A stretch of 37,910 nt of DNA from Chloroflexota bacterium (GTDB lineage Bacteria > Chloroflexota > Dehalococcoidia > Lucifugimonadales > Lucifugimonadaceae). The notes beneath the pieces were generated by a model that made no database searches, was not told the DNA's origin, and saw only the letters and a program-made list of their open reading frames with translations. How positions within the stretch are numbered: position 1 is the stretch's first letter; the number at the start of each line of letters is the position of its first letter. This document shows, in pieces, positions 1 through 7,470 of the stretch. The translations under genes were made by a program, and so were the position numbers. The stretch covers positions 1 through 37,910 of the forward strand of contig VXSB01000028.1 in the NCBI GenBank assembly GCA_009838175.1, given 5' to 3'.

Positions 1-189
1 TTTGGGTTTGCGTCTTCTTTCTTTTTTGGGGTGGTGGCTGCTCTGGGTCGGGTCCGGGGTCCGTTAATATTCCCCTTCGGGGCGTTTGGGGTTTTGTTGT
101 TATGGGGGTTGATTCTAAATCAGGGGGAGTCTGAACCGCTGATTGCGGTGATTTTAATGATGGGCTGTGATGGGGTTGGGTGTTGAGGT
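1..189. other. Intergenic start of window
   Basis: No gene is visible in this T- and G-rich stretch. It holds a small CCCC-TTC-GGGG hairpin at about 72-82, which lies downstream of the minus-strand coiled-coil gene and could weakly help end its transcript. It also holds a copy of the TGAACCGCTGATT repeat listed separately. The left part may simply be the contig edge. Confidence 0.4.
130..178 (+). repeat. TGAACCGCTGATT-family interspersed repeat, copy 1
   Basis: Reads TCTGAACCGCTGATTGCGG, then TGATTTTAATGATGGGCTGT and GATGGGGTTGG. The same roughly 45-base unit recurs at 1007, 6350, 14764, 19995, 21423, 33681 and 35349, always on the plus strand. It has no coding capacity or strong hairpin of its own and sits beyond the 3' end of the coiled-coil gene. 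Confidence 0.85.
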
Positions 190-471
190 TTAATCTAATT
201 CGATTTTGGATTGGGCTAAGAGAATGTCGAGTTTCTCGTCGAGGCGTTGAAATCCCTCGTCGACTTTGCGCTCAAGGGCATCGAATTTGTTGTCAAGTCC
301 GTCGAACTTATTATCGAGTTCTCTGAGCTGCTGCTCGTGACGTTGCTGGCCTTCGTCGAGGCGTTGGAACTTGGTGTCGAGGTCGTGGAGATGTGCCACG
401 AATCCTCTACGCGTGGGCATGTCCCACTCCAGCGCCTCTACTCGGCGTTCAAGGTCTTCGATTGTGGCCAT
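190..471 (-). CDS. Small coiled-coil protein
   Basis: A 93-residue, highly charged protein without signal peptide or membrane segment. Residues about 30-88 form near-perfect heptads (LDNKFDG, LDNKFDA, LERKVDE, GFQRLDE), so a long parallel coiled coil is the clear structural prediction. The N-terminal part (LEDLERRVEALEW-like) also has heptad spacing. No catalytic motif is visible and I do not assign a function; scaffold or oligomerisation roles are possible. It is a single gene in its neighbourhood, with the next minus-strand gene starting over 500 bases upstream. Near-identical heptads suggest expansion by internal duplication. The antisense frame is open too, but encodes only the hydrophobic mirror of the heptads. 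Confidence 0.65.
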   Translation of the reverse strand: MATIEDLERRVEALEWDMPTRRGFVAHLHDLDTKFQRLDEGQQRHEQQLRELDNKFDGLDNKFDALERKVDEGFQRLDEKLDILLAQSKIELD

Positions 472-590
472 GCTTCGATTCTCTAGTGGGTTCGCTTTTT
501 ATCGATTGCTCGCGTGGCATTGACTACCCGATGCATTAAGAAGATACCACAATTGTTGCATGGGCGCAACGGTCTGAGGGATTGATCGGT

Positions 591-980
591 TTATCCGGAA
601 AGGGAGTCGGGGTCTGCTATTGCGAGGTTGGTTGAGGCTTGGACATAGGTGGTTAGGGTTTGGGTTTCGGTTGGGTTGGTGAGGTTGTGGATTTTGATGT
701 GACGGAGTTTTTTGCCGGTGCCTTCTAGGAGGTTTTCAGGGTCGGGCATTGTTGCGCCGTTGAAGAAGCCTAGTCGGACGTAGTCGTTGTGGGGTTGGAT
801 CCAGGTGATGGTTCGTCGGGAGATTTCGGGTAGCCAGTAGCAGGGGGAGCCCCATTTGATGCCTTCGGTAAAGTTGTGGCCGGAGGCGATGATGGTGGCT
901 CGGATGTCTCGGAGGAGCTGATGGGATTCTGGGGGTTGGTCTGCGAGCCAGTCGTCGAATATTGATTGGTTGAAGGTCAT
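591..980 (-). CDS. DUF1801 (YdhG-like) domain protein
   Basis: A 129-residue soluble protein resembling the DUF1801/YdhG family. Visible family features are a helical N-terminus, the central GIKWGSPCYWL segment, and the NDYVRLGFFNGATMPDPENLLEG segment followed by the GKKLRHIKI motif. Some members (Bacillus Fra) are described as iron chaperones, but for this family in general the role is unsettled, so only the domain assignment is firm. Length is typical. The gene stands alone on the minus strand with a repeat cluster upstream (982-1176), so its promoter must lie within or next to repeat sequence. No membrane segment or signal peptide is seen. Confidence 0.75.
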   Translation of the reverse strand: MTFNQSIFDDWLADQPPESHQLLRDIRATIIASGHNFTEGIKWGSPCYWLPEISRRTITWIQPHNDYVRLGFFNGATMPDPENLLEGTGKKLRHIKIHNLTNPTETQTLTTYVQASTNLAIADPDSLSG

Positions 981-1006
981 GTCTGAATCGGGGATTACGG
1001 AGGATT

Positions 1007-1042
1007 TTGAACTATGATTGCGATGATTTTCGATGATGGGCT
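1007..1042 (+). repeat. TGAACCGCTGATT-family repeat, degenerate copy 2
   Basis: TTGAACTATGATTGCGATGA followed by TTTTCGATGATGGGCT matches the family with a few substitutions. It runs directly into the CCCTCTCCC hairpin repeat, making a composite repeat block between two minus-strand genes. Confidence 0.6.
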
Positions 1043-1083
1043 CACCCTCACCCTAGCCCTCTCCCATCAAGGGAGAGGGGATT
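1041..1083 (+). repeat. CTCACCCTCACCC / CCCTCTCCC hairpin repeat, copy 1
   Basis: CTCACCCTCACCCTAG precedes a perfect 9-bp hairpin, CCCTCTCCC (1057-1065), loop ATCAA, GGGAGAGGG (1071-1079). Nearly identical copies lie at 16542 and 23051. It lies downstream of the minus-strand gene ending at 1121 and may act as a transcription stop, although no T-run follows. Confidence 0.85.
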
Positions 1084-1106
1084 TCCCCTGCCCATCCGCC
1101 CAAGGC

Positions 1107-1176
1107 ATACCCCGCTCACTTCACTTCGTTCGTTCGCGCCCTCTCGTTGGACTTTTTGGGGCTTTGCGAAAGGGGC
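1107..1176 (+). repeat. CATACCCCGCTCACTT repeat, copy 1 (reads into gene end)
   Basis: CATACCCCGCTCACTTCACT and the following GCGCCC...GGGGCTTTGCGAAAGGGGC part resemble 21491-21552, where the same opening is followed by a clean hairpin. The copy here overlaps the 3' end of the gene at 1121-1981 and supplies its stop codon and last codons. Confidence 0.7.
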
Positions 1177-1981
1177 GGTTGGTTCTTACTAGGCCGAATT
1201 CTAGGAGGGCTCCGCCGTTTTGGTCTTTTAGCATGCGGGTGCGGCGTTCGTGGGCGGTGTCGATTTGGGACATCATGTCTAGGCCGCGTTGGGTTTCGGC
1301 GGCTACTTGGGGTGCCAGGGTGTATTCGATGCGGCGTTTGAAGAGCCAGTAGGTGAACTCTTCGTCGAGAGCGATGGTGCGGGTTTCGTCGGGTGATTCG
1401 GCGATGAGATTGTATAGTCGGTCGGCGTTTTCAGTGGTGAAGAGTTCCCACAGGTCTTGCTCGGTTTCCTCGTAGAGTCCGAGATAGGCCTTTTCGGAAG
1501 CGTCGTCGGATGGAGGCATTCCGGAGGAGTAGCGGCTTTTTTGGATGCGTGATTGGACGGCGGCGATGAGGCACTGCTCGATGTGGACACCGTAGAAGTG
1601 GTTGAGGTGTGCGCGCCAGCCGTCTACACCGAGGATGCGCCGGAACTCGTCTTCGGGGGTTCCGCCGAACACGCCTGAGGATTCGACCCACTCGAAGACC
1701 TTTTCGGCCGGTAGGATCGTGGATTCTTCTTCGGCGAGTTGGGTTGCGATGCGCTCGGCGAGTCGTTTCCAGTTGAATGCTTCGCCGCCGATGAAGTAGT
1801 GGAATGTTTCGCCGTAGACGTGTTCGTTTTCTATGGGCCAGGCGGAGACGGTTTCGAGGAAGGCGGTTTGCCAGTTATCGCCGTGGTCTTCGATCTTTTT
1901 CTGGAGATCGATGACCAGCTGTTGTCGATGTGTTTCGATATCGACTTTGCCGTTGGTTTTGCTTTGCAACGTGACGCTCAT
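1121..1981 (-). CDS. Conserved-looking hypothetical protein, C-terminus supplied by a repeat
   Basis: A 286-residue soluble protein that I do not recognise. It is rich in Trp, Glu and aromatic residues (WPIENEHVYGETFHYFIGGEAFNW region at about 49-72), with mixed alpha-helical character and no signal peptide or transmembrane segment. It lies 7 bases downstream of secA on the same strand and is probably co-transcribed with it, which does not by itself imply a secretion role. The last 16 or so residues (from FRKAPKSP onward, strongly basic) and the TGA stop are encoded by an interspersed repeat. The ancestral protein therefore probably ended earlier or differently. Function unknown. Confidence 0.75.
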   Translation of the reverse strand: MSVTLQSKTNGKVDIETHRQQLVIDLQKKIEDHGDNWQTAFLETVSAWPIENEHVYGETFHYFIGGEAFNWKRLAERIATQLAEEESTILPAEKVFEWVESSGVFGGTPEDEFRRILGVDGWRAHLNHFYGVHIEQCLIAAVQSRIQKSRYSSGMPPSDDASEKAYLGLYEETEQDLWELFTTENADRLYNLIAESPDETRTIALDEEFTYWLFKRRIEYTLAPQVAAETQRGLDMMSQIDTAHERRTRMLKDQNGGALLEFGLVRTNRPFRKAPKSPTRGRERTK

Positions 1982-1988
1982 GCCATGA

Positions 1989-4853
1989 TTACCTTGCGGC
2001 TTTTGAGCGTTGCTTTTTCTTGTTGCGGCGTTCGATTGCTCGGCGTTCTCGGCGGGATAGGCGGCGCCCGTCGGCGGCGTGGGTTGGAGCGTCGACGGTT
2101 GCGATGGTGGTGTTGCCGCCGGTGCCTTGGCGTGGTTGGTTGGCGGAGGACATTATGGTTTGCTGTCCGGCTTGGGCGAGTGCGATGCGTTGAGCGGCGG
2201 CTAGGGCGTCGGACTTGAGCGGGGTGGATCGGCTGGATGCGAGTTGTGAGGTTGGTTGGGGGATGTTGGGAGCGAGGTGGAAGATGGTGCGGGCGACTTC
2301 GTTGCGTATCTCGTCGTTCATCTCGTTGAACATCTGATACGACATGGTTCGGTATTGGACGAGCGGGTCTCGCTGCCCGATGGCTTGGAGTCCGATGGAC
2401 TGGCGCATGTTTTCCATGCGGGTGAGGTGCCCGACCCAGTGGCGATCAAGGACGCGCAACAGGACGCTGTGCTCGATCATCTGGAGGTTTTCGTCGCCGA
2501 AGAGGAGTTCGCGCTGAGCGTATACGGTGTCTACGTAGTCGTGTAGTTCCTTTTCGATTTCGGGCTGGGATTTTCCGATGAGGTCGTCTTCGGATGTGAG
2601 GATTTCGAGGATGGGGAAGTAGCGGCGGATTTCGCGTTGGAAGCCTTGGGTGTCCCAGATTGTGGCGTCGCCTTCGAGGAAGATTTCGACGGCTCTTGTG
2701 AGGGCGGTCTTGATGTAGTCGGCGATCTCTTCTCGGAAGTCGCCGCCGTCGACGATGCGGTCGCGGAGTTTGTATATGACGTCGCGTTGGGTGTTGGCGA
2801 CGTCGTCGTAGTCGACGAGTTGCTTGCGGATTTCGAAGTTGATGCCTTCGACTTTTTGCTGTGCGTTCTCGACGGACTTGACTAGGACGGAGTTTTCGAC
2901 TGGGACATCTTCGTCCCACTTGAACATTTCGAGGGTGCCTTTGATGCGGTCGCCGCCGAATCGGCGGACGAGTTCGTCTTCGACGGAGAGGAAGAATTGG
3001 GTTTCGCCGGGGTCGCCTTGTCTGGCGCAACGACCTCGTAGCTGGTTGTCGATGCGTCGTGATTCGTGGCGTTCGGTACCGAGGACGAAGAGCCCGCCTT
3101 TGTCGACAACGCCGTCGTGCTGCTGTTGCCAAACCTGCATGGGGTCCTCGGGTTCGTGGCCGTTGTCTGACTGTCGGCCGTTGCGTTTGGATTCCCGCCT
3201 GCGCGGGAATGACGAGGATTTGGCGGTTTCGGCGGTGACGCTTTCGGGGTTTCCGCCGAGGATGATGTCGGTGCCGCGGCCGGCCATGTTGGTGGCGACG
3301 GTTACGCCGCCGGGAATTCCGGCTTCGGCGATGACGTGGGATTCGGATTCGTGTTCTTTGGCGTTGAGTACGCGGTGGTTAATGTTGCGTTTCTTGAGAA
3401 GATTGGCGATGATCTGGGATTTTTCGATGGTGGTGGTGCCGACTAGTACGGGTCTGCCCTGCTTGGTTAAGTCTTCGATCTTGGCAGCGGCTGCTTTCCA
3501 CTTGGCTTCTTCGGTCATGTAGATGAAGTCTTGGTGATCGACTCGTTTGTCCTCTTGGTTGGTGGGGATTTCGAGGACATCGAGCCCGTAGATTTTGGAG
3601 AATTCCTCGGCTTCGGTGACGGCGGTACCGGTCATTCCGCTGAGTTTTTTGTACATGCGGAAGTAGTTCTGGAGGGTGATGGTGGCGTAGGTGGCGGATT
3701 CGGCGCGGACTTGGACGCGTTCTTTTGCTTCCAGCGCTTGATGGAGGCCGTCGGAGAAGCGTCGTCCTTCCATGAGACGGCCGGTGAATTCGTCGACGAG
3801 GATGATTTCGCCGTCGCGGACGACGTATTCGCGGTCGCGAGCGTAGACGTGCTCGGCTCGGATTGCGTTCTCGACGAGGTGTGGGAGTTCGTGGTCTTCG
3901 CCGGATTCGCTGTAGAGCGTGTCGACACCGAGCATACGTTCGGCTTTTTCGCTTCCGACTTCGGTGAGTGAGATGTTGCGGCGTTTGAGGTCGACCTCGA
4001 AGTCGGTCTCGGGTTTGAGTCGGGTGGCGATGGATGCGAATCGGGAGTAGTTGCGGTCGGTCTCGATGCCGGGGCCGCTGATGAGGAGCGGTGTTCGGGC
4101 TTCATCGATGAGGATGTTGTCGACCTCGTCGACGATGCCGTAGAAGAGACCGTTTTGGACTCTATCTTCGGGACTGCCGACCATATGGTCGCGGAGGTAG
4201 TCGAAGCCGAGTTCGTTGTTGGTGGCGTACAGGATGTCGCAGGCGTAGGCGTCGACTTTGCTAGATGGTCGCAGGTGGGTGCCGACGACGGTTGCGAACT
4301 TTGCGGAGGCGTCCTCGCGTTCTGTGGTCTCGCCTTCTTCCTGGTAGTTCTCGTCGAAGACGAAGGACTGGTTGTTCTGCTGTAGGCAGCCTACGGATAG
4401 TCCCATGAATTGGTATACGGGGCCCATCCACTCGGCGTCTCGCTTGGCGAGATAGTCGTTGACGGTTACGACGTGTACGGGGTTGCCGCTTAGGGCGTTG
4501 AGGTATGCGGCGAGGGTTGCTACGAGGGTTTTTCCTTCTCCAGTGCGCATCTCGGCGATCTTGCCTTCGTGTAGAGTGACGCCCCCGATCATCTGGACGT
4601 CGAAGTGGCGCATGCCGAGGACGCGTGAGGATGCTTCACGTACGGCAGCGAAGGCTTCGGGTAGGATGTCGTCGATGGCTTCGCCGCTGTTGATTCGGGA
4701 CTTGAACTCGTAGGTGAGTGCGGCGAGGTCGTCGTCCATCAGCCCGCGCATCGAGTCTTCGTGTGCGTTGATGTCGTCGACGATCGGTTGCAGCAGTTTG
4801 AGCTGCTTCTCGTTCGGATCGCCTACTAATTTTCCTAGTAGTTTTCCGATCAT
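1989..4853 (-). CDS. secA: Protein translocase subunit SecA
   Basis: The 954-residue ATPase motor that drives preproteins through SecYEG. Walker A lies at about 103-110 (MRTGEGKTL), the DEVDNILIDEARTPLLISG Walker B region at about 242-260, the GRGTDIILGGNP motif before residue 540, and HESRRIDNQLRGR in NBD2, followed by the helical scaffold and wing. Two departures from the usual protein are visible. There is a 30-40 residue acidic insertion around 160-200. There is also a stretch near 545-556 reading SSSFPRRRESK, which is a translated interspersed repeat. The C-terminus ends in basic residues (RRERRAIERRNKKKQ) and lacks the Cys-rich zinc-binding tail found in many SecA proteins. It follows prs by 55 bases, a gap containing a hairpin. 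Confidence 0.97.
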   Translation of the reverse strand: MIGKLLGKLVGDPNEKQLKLLQPIVDDINAHEDSMRGLMDDDLAALTYEFKSRINSGEAIDDILPEAFAAVREASSRVLGMRHFDVQMIGGVTLHEGKIAEMRTGEGKTLVATLAAYLNALSGNPVHVVTVNDYLAKRDAEWMGPVYQFMGLSVGCLQQNNQSFVFDENYQEEGETTEREDASAKFATVVGTHLRPSSKVDAYACDILYATNNELGFDYLRDHMVGSPEDRVQNGLFYGIVDEVDNILIDEARTPLLISGPGIETDRNYSRFASIATRLKPETDFEVDLKRRNISLTEVGSEKAERMLGVDTLYSESGEDHELPHLVENAIRAEHVYARDREYVVRDGEIILVDEFTGRLMEGRRFSDGLHQALEAKERVQVRAESATYATITLQNYFRMYKKLSGMTGTAVTEAEEFSKIYGLDVLEIPTNQEDKRVDHQDFIYMTEEAKWKAAAAKIEDLTKQGRPVLVGTTTIEKSQIIANLLKKRNINHRVLNAKEHESESHVIAEAGIPGGVTVATNMAGRGTDIILGGNPESVTAETAKSSSFPRRRESKRNGRQSDNGHEPEDPMQVWQQQHDGVVDKGGLFVLGTERHESRRIDNQLRGRCARQGDPGETQFFLSVEDELVRRFGGDRIKGTLEMFKWDEDVPVENSVLVKSVENAQQKVEGINFEIRKQLVDYDDVANTQRDVIYKLRDRIVDGGDFREEIADYIKTALTRAVEIFLEGDATIWDTQGFQREIRRYFPILEILTSEDDLIGKSQPEIEKELHDYVDTVYAQRELLFGDENLQMIEHSVLLRVLDRHWVGHLTRMENMRQSIGLQAIGQRDPLVQYRTMSYQMFNEMNDEIRNEVARTIFHLAPNIPQPTSQLASSRSTPLKSDALAAAQRIALAQAGQQTIMSSANQPRQGTGGNTTIATVDAPTHAADGRRLSRRERRAIERRNKKKQRSKAAR
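3189..3214 (+). repeat. dRS3-like palindromic repeat inside secA
   Basis: GGATTCCCGCCTGCGCGGGA followed by ATGACG. The core matches ATTCCC-N8-GGGAAT, the form of the neisserial dRS3 repeat, though no relationship of descent is implied. Related copies lie at 8208, 16610 and 30993. It keeps the secA frame open and is read there as SFPRRRES. Confidence 0.9.
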
Positions 4854-4877
4854 TGCTCGGCTCTTGGAGTATGTTGA

Positions 4878-4899
4878 GCGTGAGCTGTCGAGCTCACGC
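4878..4899. terminator. Hairpin between prs and secA
   Basis: Perfect 9-bp inverted repeat GCGTGAGCT, loop GTCG, AGCTCACGC, starting 24 bases upstream of the SecA start codon on the minus strand. No T-run follows in the transcript direction. It could be an attenuating stop after prs or a structure in the secA leader. Confidence 0.5.
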
Positions 4900-4908
4900 C
4901 CGGTTTAC

Positions 4909-5865
4909 CTAGTCTGGGAAGAGGGCACCGACGGAGCGGCCATGGTGGATGCGGGTTATGGCTTCGCCGATCAGGGGTGCGATGGATAGGACGCGGATTT
5001 TTTCGTGGTGTTTGTGTTTTGGTAGTGGGACGGTGTCAGTGATGACGATTTCGGAGATTTCGGGCATTTCTGCGAGGTTGGTGGCGGCTTCCCCGGGGAA
5101 GACGCCGTGTGCGGCGGCTACAAATACGTCGCGAGCGCCGTTTTCTCTGAGGCCCTGCGCGGCGGCGGCCATGGTACCGCCGGTGGCGATTTCGTCGTCG
5201 ATGAGGATAGCGTTGCGGCCGTCTACTTCACCGATTACGTTGTGAGTCTCGACGCTGTCGTTGTTGCCGGTGCGTCGTTTCTCGACGATTGCGAGGGGTG
5301 CTTCCATGAAGTGTGCAAAGTCTCGGGCGCGCTTGACACTACCGATATCAGGAGATACGACGACCGGTGCTTCCAGTTCTTTCTCTTTGAAGAATTTCGA
5401 GAGCATCGGCATGGCGGTGAGTTCGTCGACGGGGACTTTGAAGAAGCCCTGGACCTGTCCGGCGTGTAGGTCGACGGTTAGGAAGCGGTCGGCTCCAGCT
5501 GTTTCGAGGAGGTCGGCGATGAGGCGGCCGGTGATGGGGACACGGGGCTGGTCTTTTTTGTCGGTTCGGGCGTAGCTGTAGTAAGGAACTACGGCGGTGA
5601 TGCGGCCTGCGGATGCGCGGTGTGCGGCGTCGATCATAATCAGCATCTCCATGATGTGATCGTTGACCGGTTCGGCAGTGGGTTGAACGATGAATACGTC
5701 GCGGGCGCGGACGTTTTCGAGGATTTTTACGAAGGTGTTGTCGTTGGAGAACTTGAAGACGTCGGCGTTACCAATGTCGATGCCGAGGTAGTTGCAGATT
5801 TTCTGGGACAAGCCTTCGTGGGCCGTCCCGGAGAGAACTACTGGGCCTCCGTTAATGGGGTACAT
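4909..5865 (-). CDS. prs: Ribose-phosphate pyrophosphokinase
   Basis: A 318-residue cytosolic enzyme making PRPP from ribose 5-phosphate and ATP, for nucleotide, histidine and tryptophan synthesis. Family motifs are present: VPYYSYARTDKK at 93-104 (ATP-binding region), VDLHAGQVQGFF at 131-142 (catalytic and metal region), and the PRPP-binding loop DDEIATGGT at 223-231. Length is normal for class I enzymes. The N-terminus (VVLSGTAHEGLSQKI) aligns with the usual start, supporting the ATG chosen. It lies upstream of secA on the same strand. Nothing unusual is seen apart from the intercistronic hairpin downstream. Confidence 0.96.
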   Translation of the reverse strand: MYPINGGPVVLSGTAHEGLSQKICNYLGIDIGNADVFKFSNDNTFVKILENVRARDVFIVQPTAEPVNDHIMEMLIMIDAAHRASAGRITAVVPYYSYARTDKKDQPRVPITGRLIADLLETAGADRFLTVDLHAGQVQGFFKVPVDELTAMPMLSKFFKEKELEAPVVVSPDIGSVKRARDFAHFMEAPLAIVEKRRTGNNDSVETHNVIGEVDGRNAILIDDEIATGGTMAAAAQGLRENGARDVFVAAAHGVFPGEAATNLAEMPEISEIVITDTVPLPKHKHHEKIRVLSIAPLIGEAITRIHHGRSVGALFPD

Positions 5866-5949
5866 CGATGAGTAATCGCAACCGCGTCATGTCAGTTGAA
5901 TTGGGTGACGAACTTCGATTCTAGCACTAGCTGGGGAACGTACCGATCG

Positions 5950-6303
5950 CTATTTGCCCAAATCGGCGTATGCGTCGGCATTGAAACCGACGATGGGATC
6001 GGAGCCGGGGGATATGACTATGGGACGGCGTATGAGGCGGGGTTCGTCGAGCATCGCTTCAATGAGTTCGTCATCGGTAATTGTGTCGCGGTGGTCACGG
6101 TAGGGTTTTGCGCTAGGGCTGCGCCACGAGAAGAGGTTTTCGATGCCGACGGCATCGATTAGATCGCTCAATTCTTCGCGGGATAGAGGGTTTGCGAAGA
6201 AGTCACGTTCTTCGACTTGGATGCCTAGTTCGTCGAGAGATTTTTGGGCGTTACGGCAGGTTGAGCAGCTTCGCCATGTGTAGAAGTGTGGTTGTGTGGT
6301 CAT
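5950..6303 (-). CDS. ArsC/Spx-family thioredoxin-fold protein
   Basis: A 117-residue protein of the arsenate reductase ArsC / Spx family. The N-terminus carries a CXXC motif (C13-S-T-C16 in RSCSTCRNAQ), and LIRRPIVI (R92-R93) matches the conserved Arg-Pro segment near the C-terminus. Catalytic Cys plus Arg residues fit either a glutaredoxin-dependent reductase or a redox-sensing regulator. The CXXC pair leans towards Spx-like redox chemistry, but no arsenic gene lies nearby, so the substrate is open. It is separated from prs by 84 bases on the same strand. A repeat copy lies just upstream at 6350. Confidence 0.8.
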   Translation of the reverse strand: MTTQPHFYTWRSCSTCRNAQKSLDELGIQVEERDFFANPLSREELSDLIDAVGIENLFSWRSPSAKPYRDHRDTITDDELIEAMLDEPRLIRRPIVISPGSDPIVGFNADAYADLGK

Positions 6304-6349
6304 GGCCTGAACGGGGGATTTAGGGATTGGTGGGATTTAATGGTAGTTG

Positions 6350-6391
6350 TCTGAACCGCTGATTGCGCTGATTTATGTGATGGGCTGGGAT
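6350..6391 (+). repeat. TGAACCGCTGATT-family repeat, copy 3
   Basis: TCTGAACCGCTGATTGCGCT followed by GATTTATGTGATGGGCTGGGA. It lies in the 280-base divergent region between the ArsC-like gene and the RDD pseudogene. The rest of that region shows no convincing gene. Confidence 0.9.
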
Positions 6392-6583
6392 TTCGTTGTT
6401 GGTTGTTTGGGGGATTGGTTTGCAGTTTGGGGCTGGGACATCGTCACTCACAGATCAAATCTGGGGTAGGCTATGCCCTCTCATGTCGTGGGATGGGGAT
6501 GCCAATCTGATCGAATTTGCAGCGGCGTACTATAACGCTACGCCATGTGATGAACTCACATATCATGATGCAATCAACACGTT

Positions 6584-7333
6584 GTGAACATGTACTCGCT
6601 ACGCTGCGGTTACTTTAATCTCCAGTTGTTGACACGCGCAGGATCTGAGAATTTGAGACAGGGAATCACAGGTTTTAGAGTGGAACCTATAGCGCCACGG
6701 ACATTGGATCCGACCATAGCTCCACTTGATTACGCGCCGGTTTGGCGGCGGTTGCTGGCTGGGTTTGCGGATTGGGTTTTGGCGCTCATCGGAGGGGCTA
6801 TCGGCGGGTTTGTGGCTGCCATCGCGTTCATCATAATCGCGTCCATCTTGCACGACTCACGGGATGGAGCGAACCATTCTTTTGTGGGTGCCATTTTCCT
6901 GTACATTCCCGCGTCGTTCGTGTCGGCGACGCTCATCCTTTTGTATTTCGCGTTTAGGTCGTCCAGTCGGGGCTGGACGCCAGGACATCGCCTCCTGAGT
7001 TTGCGCGTCGTCTGAGTCGAGGGAGACAGGATCGGCCGAGGTCGTGCGTTGGCCCGCCAAGTATTTGGAAGTCCGTTACTGGCTTTGCCTTACCCGGCCG
7101 TGGCCGTCTACGTGATTTCGTTCTATGTGATCGAATTCTTCACAGACGTAGTGGGCAATACTCTCGATGACATGGAGTTTTATTTGACGACCTCGATCTT
7201 ATTCCCGATCTTTACCATTTGCGTCATGGCGCCGCTACTGGTGATCGCGAACCACGCTTGGATGATTTTTGACGGCCAAAATCGAGGCTGGCACGATGTT
7301 TGGGCGCACACAGTCGTCGTCCGGGCGCAGTAA
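6584..7333 (+). pseudogene. RDD-family membrane protein interrupted by in-frame TGA
   Basis: Two same-frame segments, 6584-7015 and 7016-7333, together make one RDD-type membrane protein. The RDD opening is seen in APVWRRLLAGFADWVLALI; two hydrophobic helices follow, then SRGWTPGHRLLSLRVV. At 7013-7015 TGA interrupts the conserved segment, after which VEGDRIGRGRALARQVFG continues the family pattern without frame change, followed by two more membrane helices. Many RDD proteins carry an Arg or Asp codon at this point, so CGA to TGA is a simple explanation. The start is uncertain: GTG at 6584, or GTG at 6680, closer to the domain. Family function is poorly defined (transport proposed). It could also be a sequencing error or a readthrough site. 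Confidence 0.8.
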
Positions 7334-7470
7334 ACGAGTCGGGAACGGCCGCGGTTCACAGTATGATCGTGTTCGCCACCGCGCTGTTCACGGTTTAGGA
7401 CTCTAGCAAGAAGCTTCGCGTGCAAGGCGGTTCTTGGCGCAATCTCGTTGTGTGCTGGTAGGGTTGCCTC
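7334..7470. other. Intergenic region before MFS gene
   Basis: About 137 bases between the RDD remnant and the MFS carrier. No RNA gene, strong hairpin or obvious sigma-70 promoter is apparent by eye. Confidence 0.35.

Noticed and set aside
2446-3522. Long open frames opposite and in alternate frames of secA
   Set aside because: They are Arg- or Ser-rich shadows caused by codon bias of secA; the SecA frame carries the conserved motifs.
6396-6587. Small 63-codon frame overlapping the GTG at 6584
   Set aside because: It starts with TTG at the end of a repeat and has no recognisable domain, membrane segment or ribosome site. The GTGA overlap with the RDD frame is suggestive but not enough.
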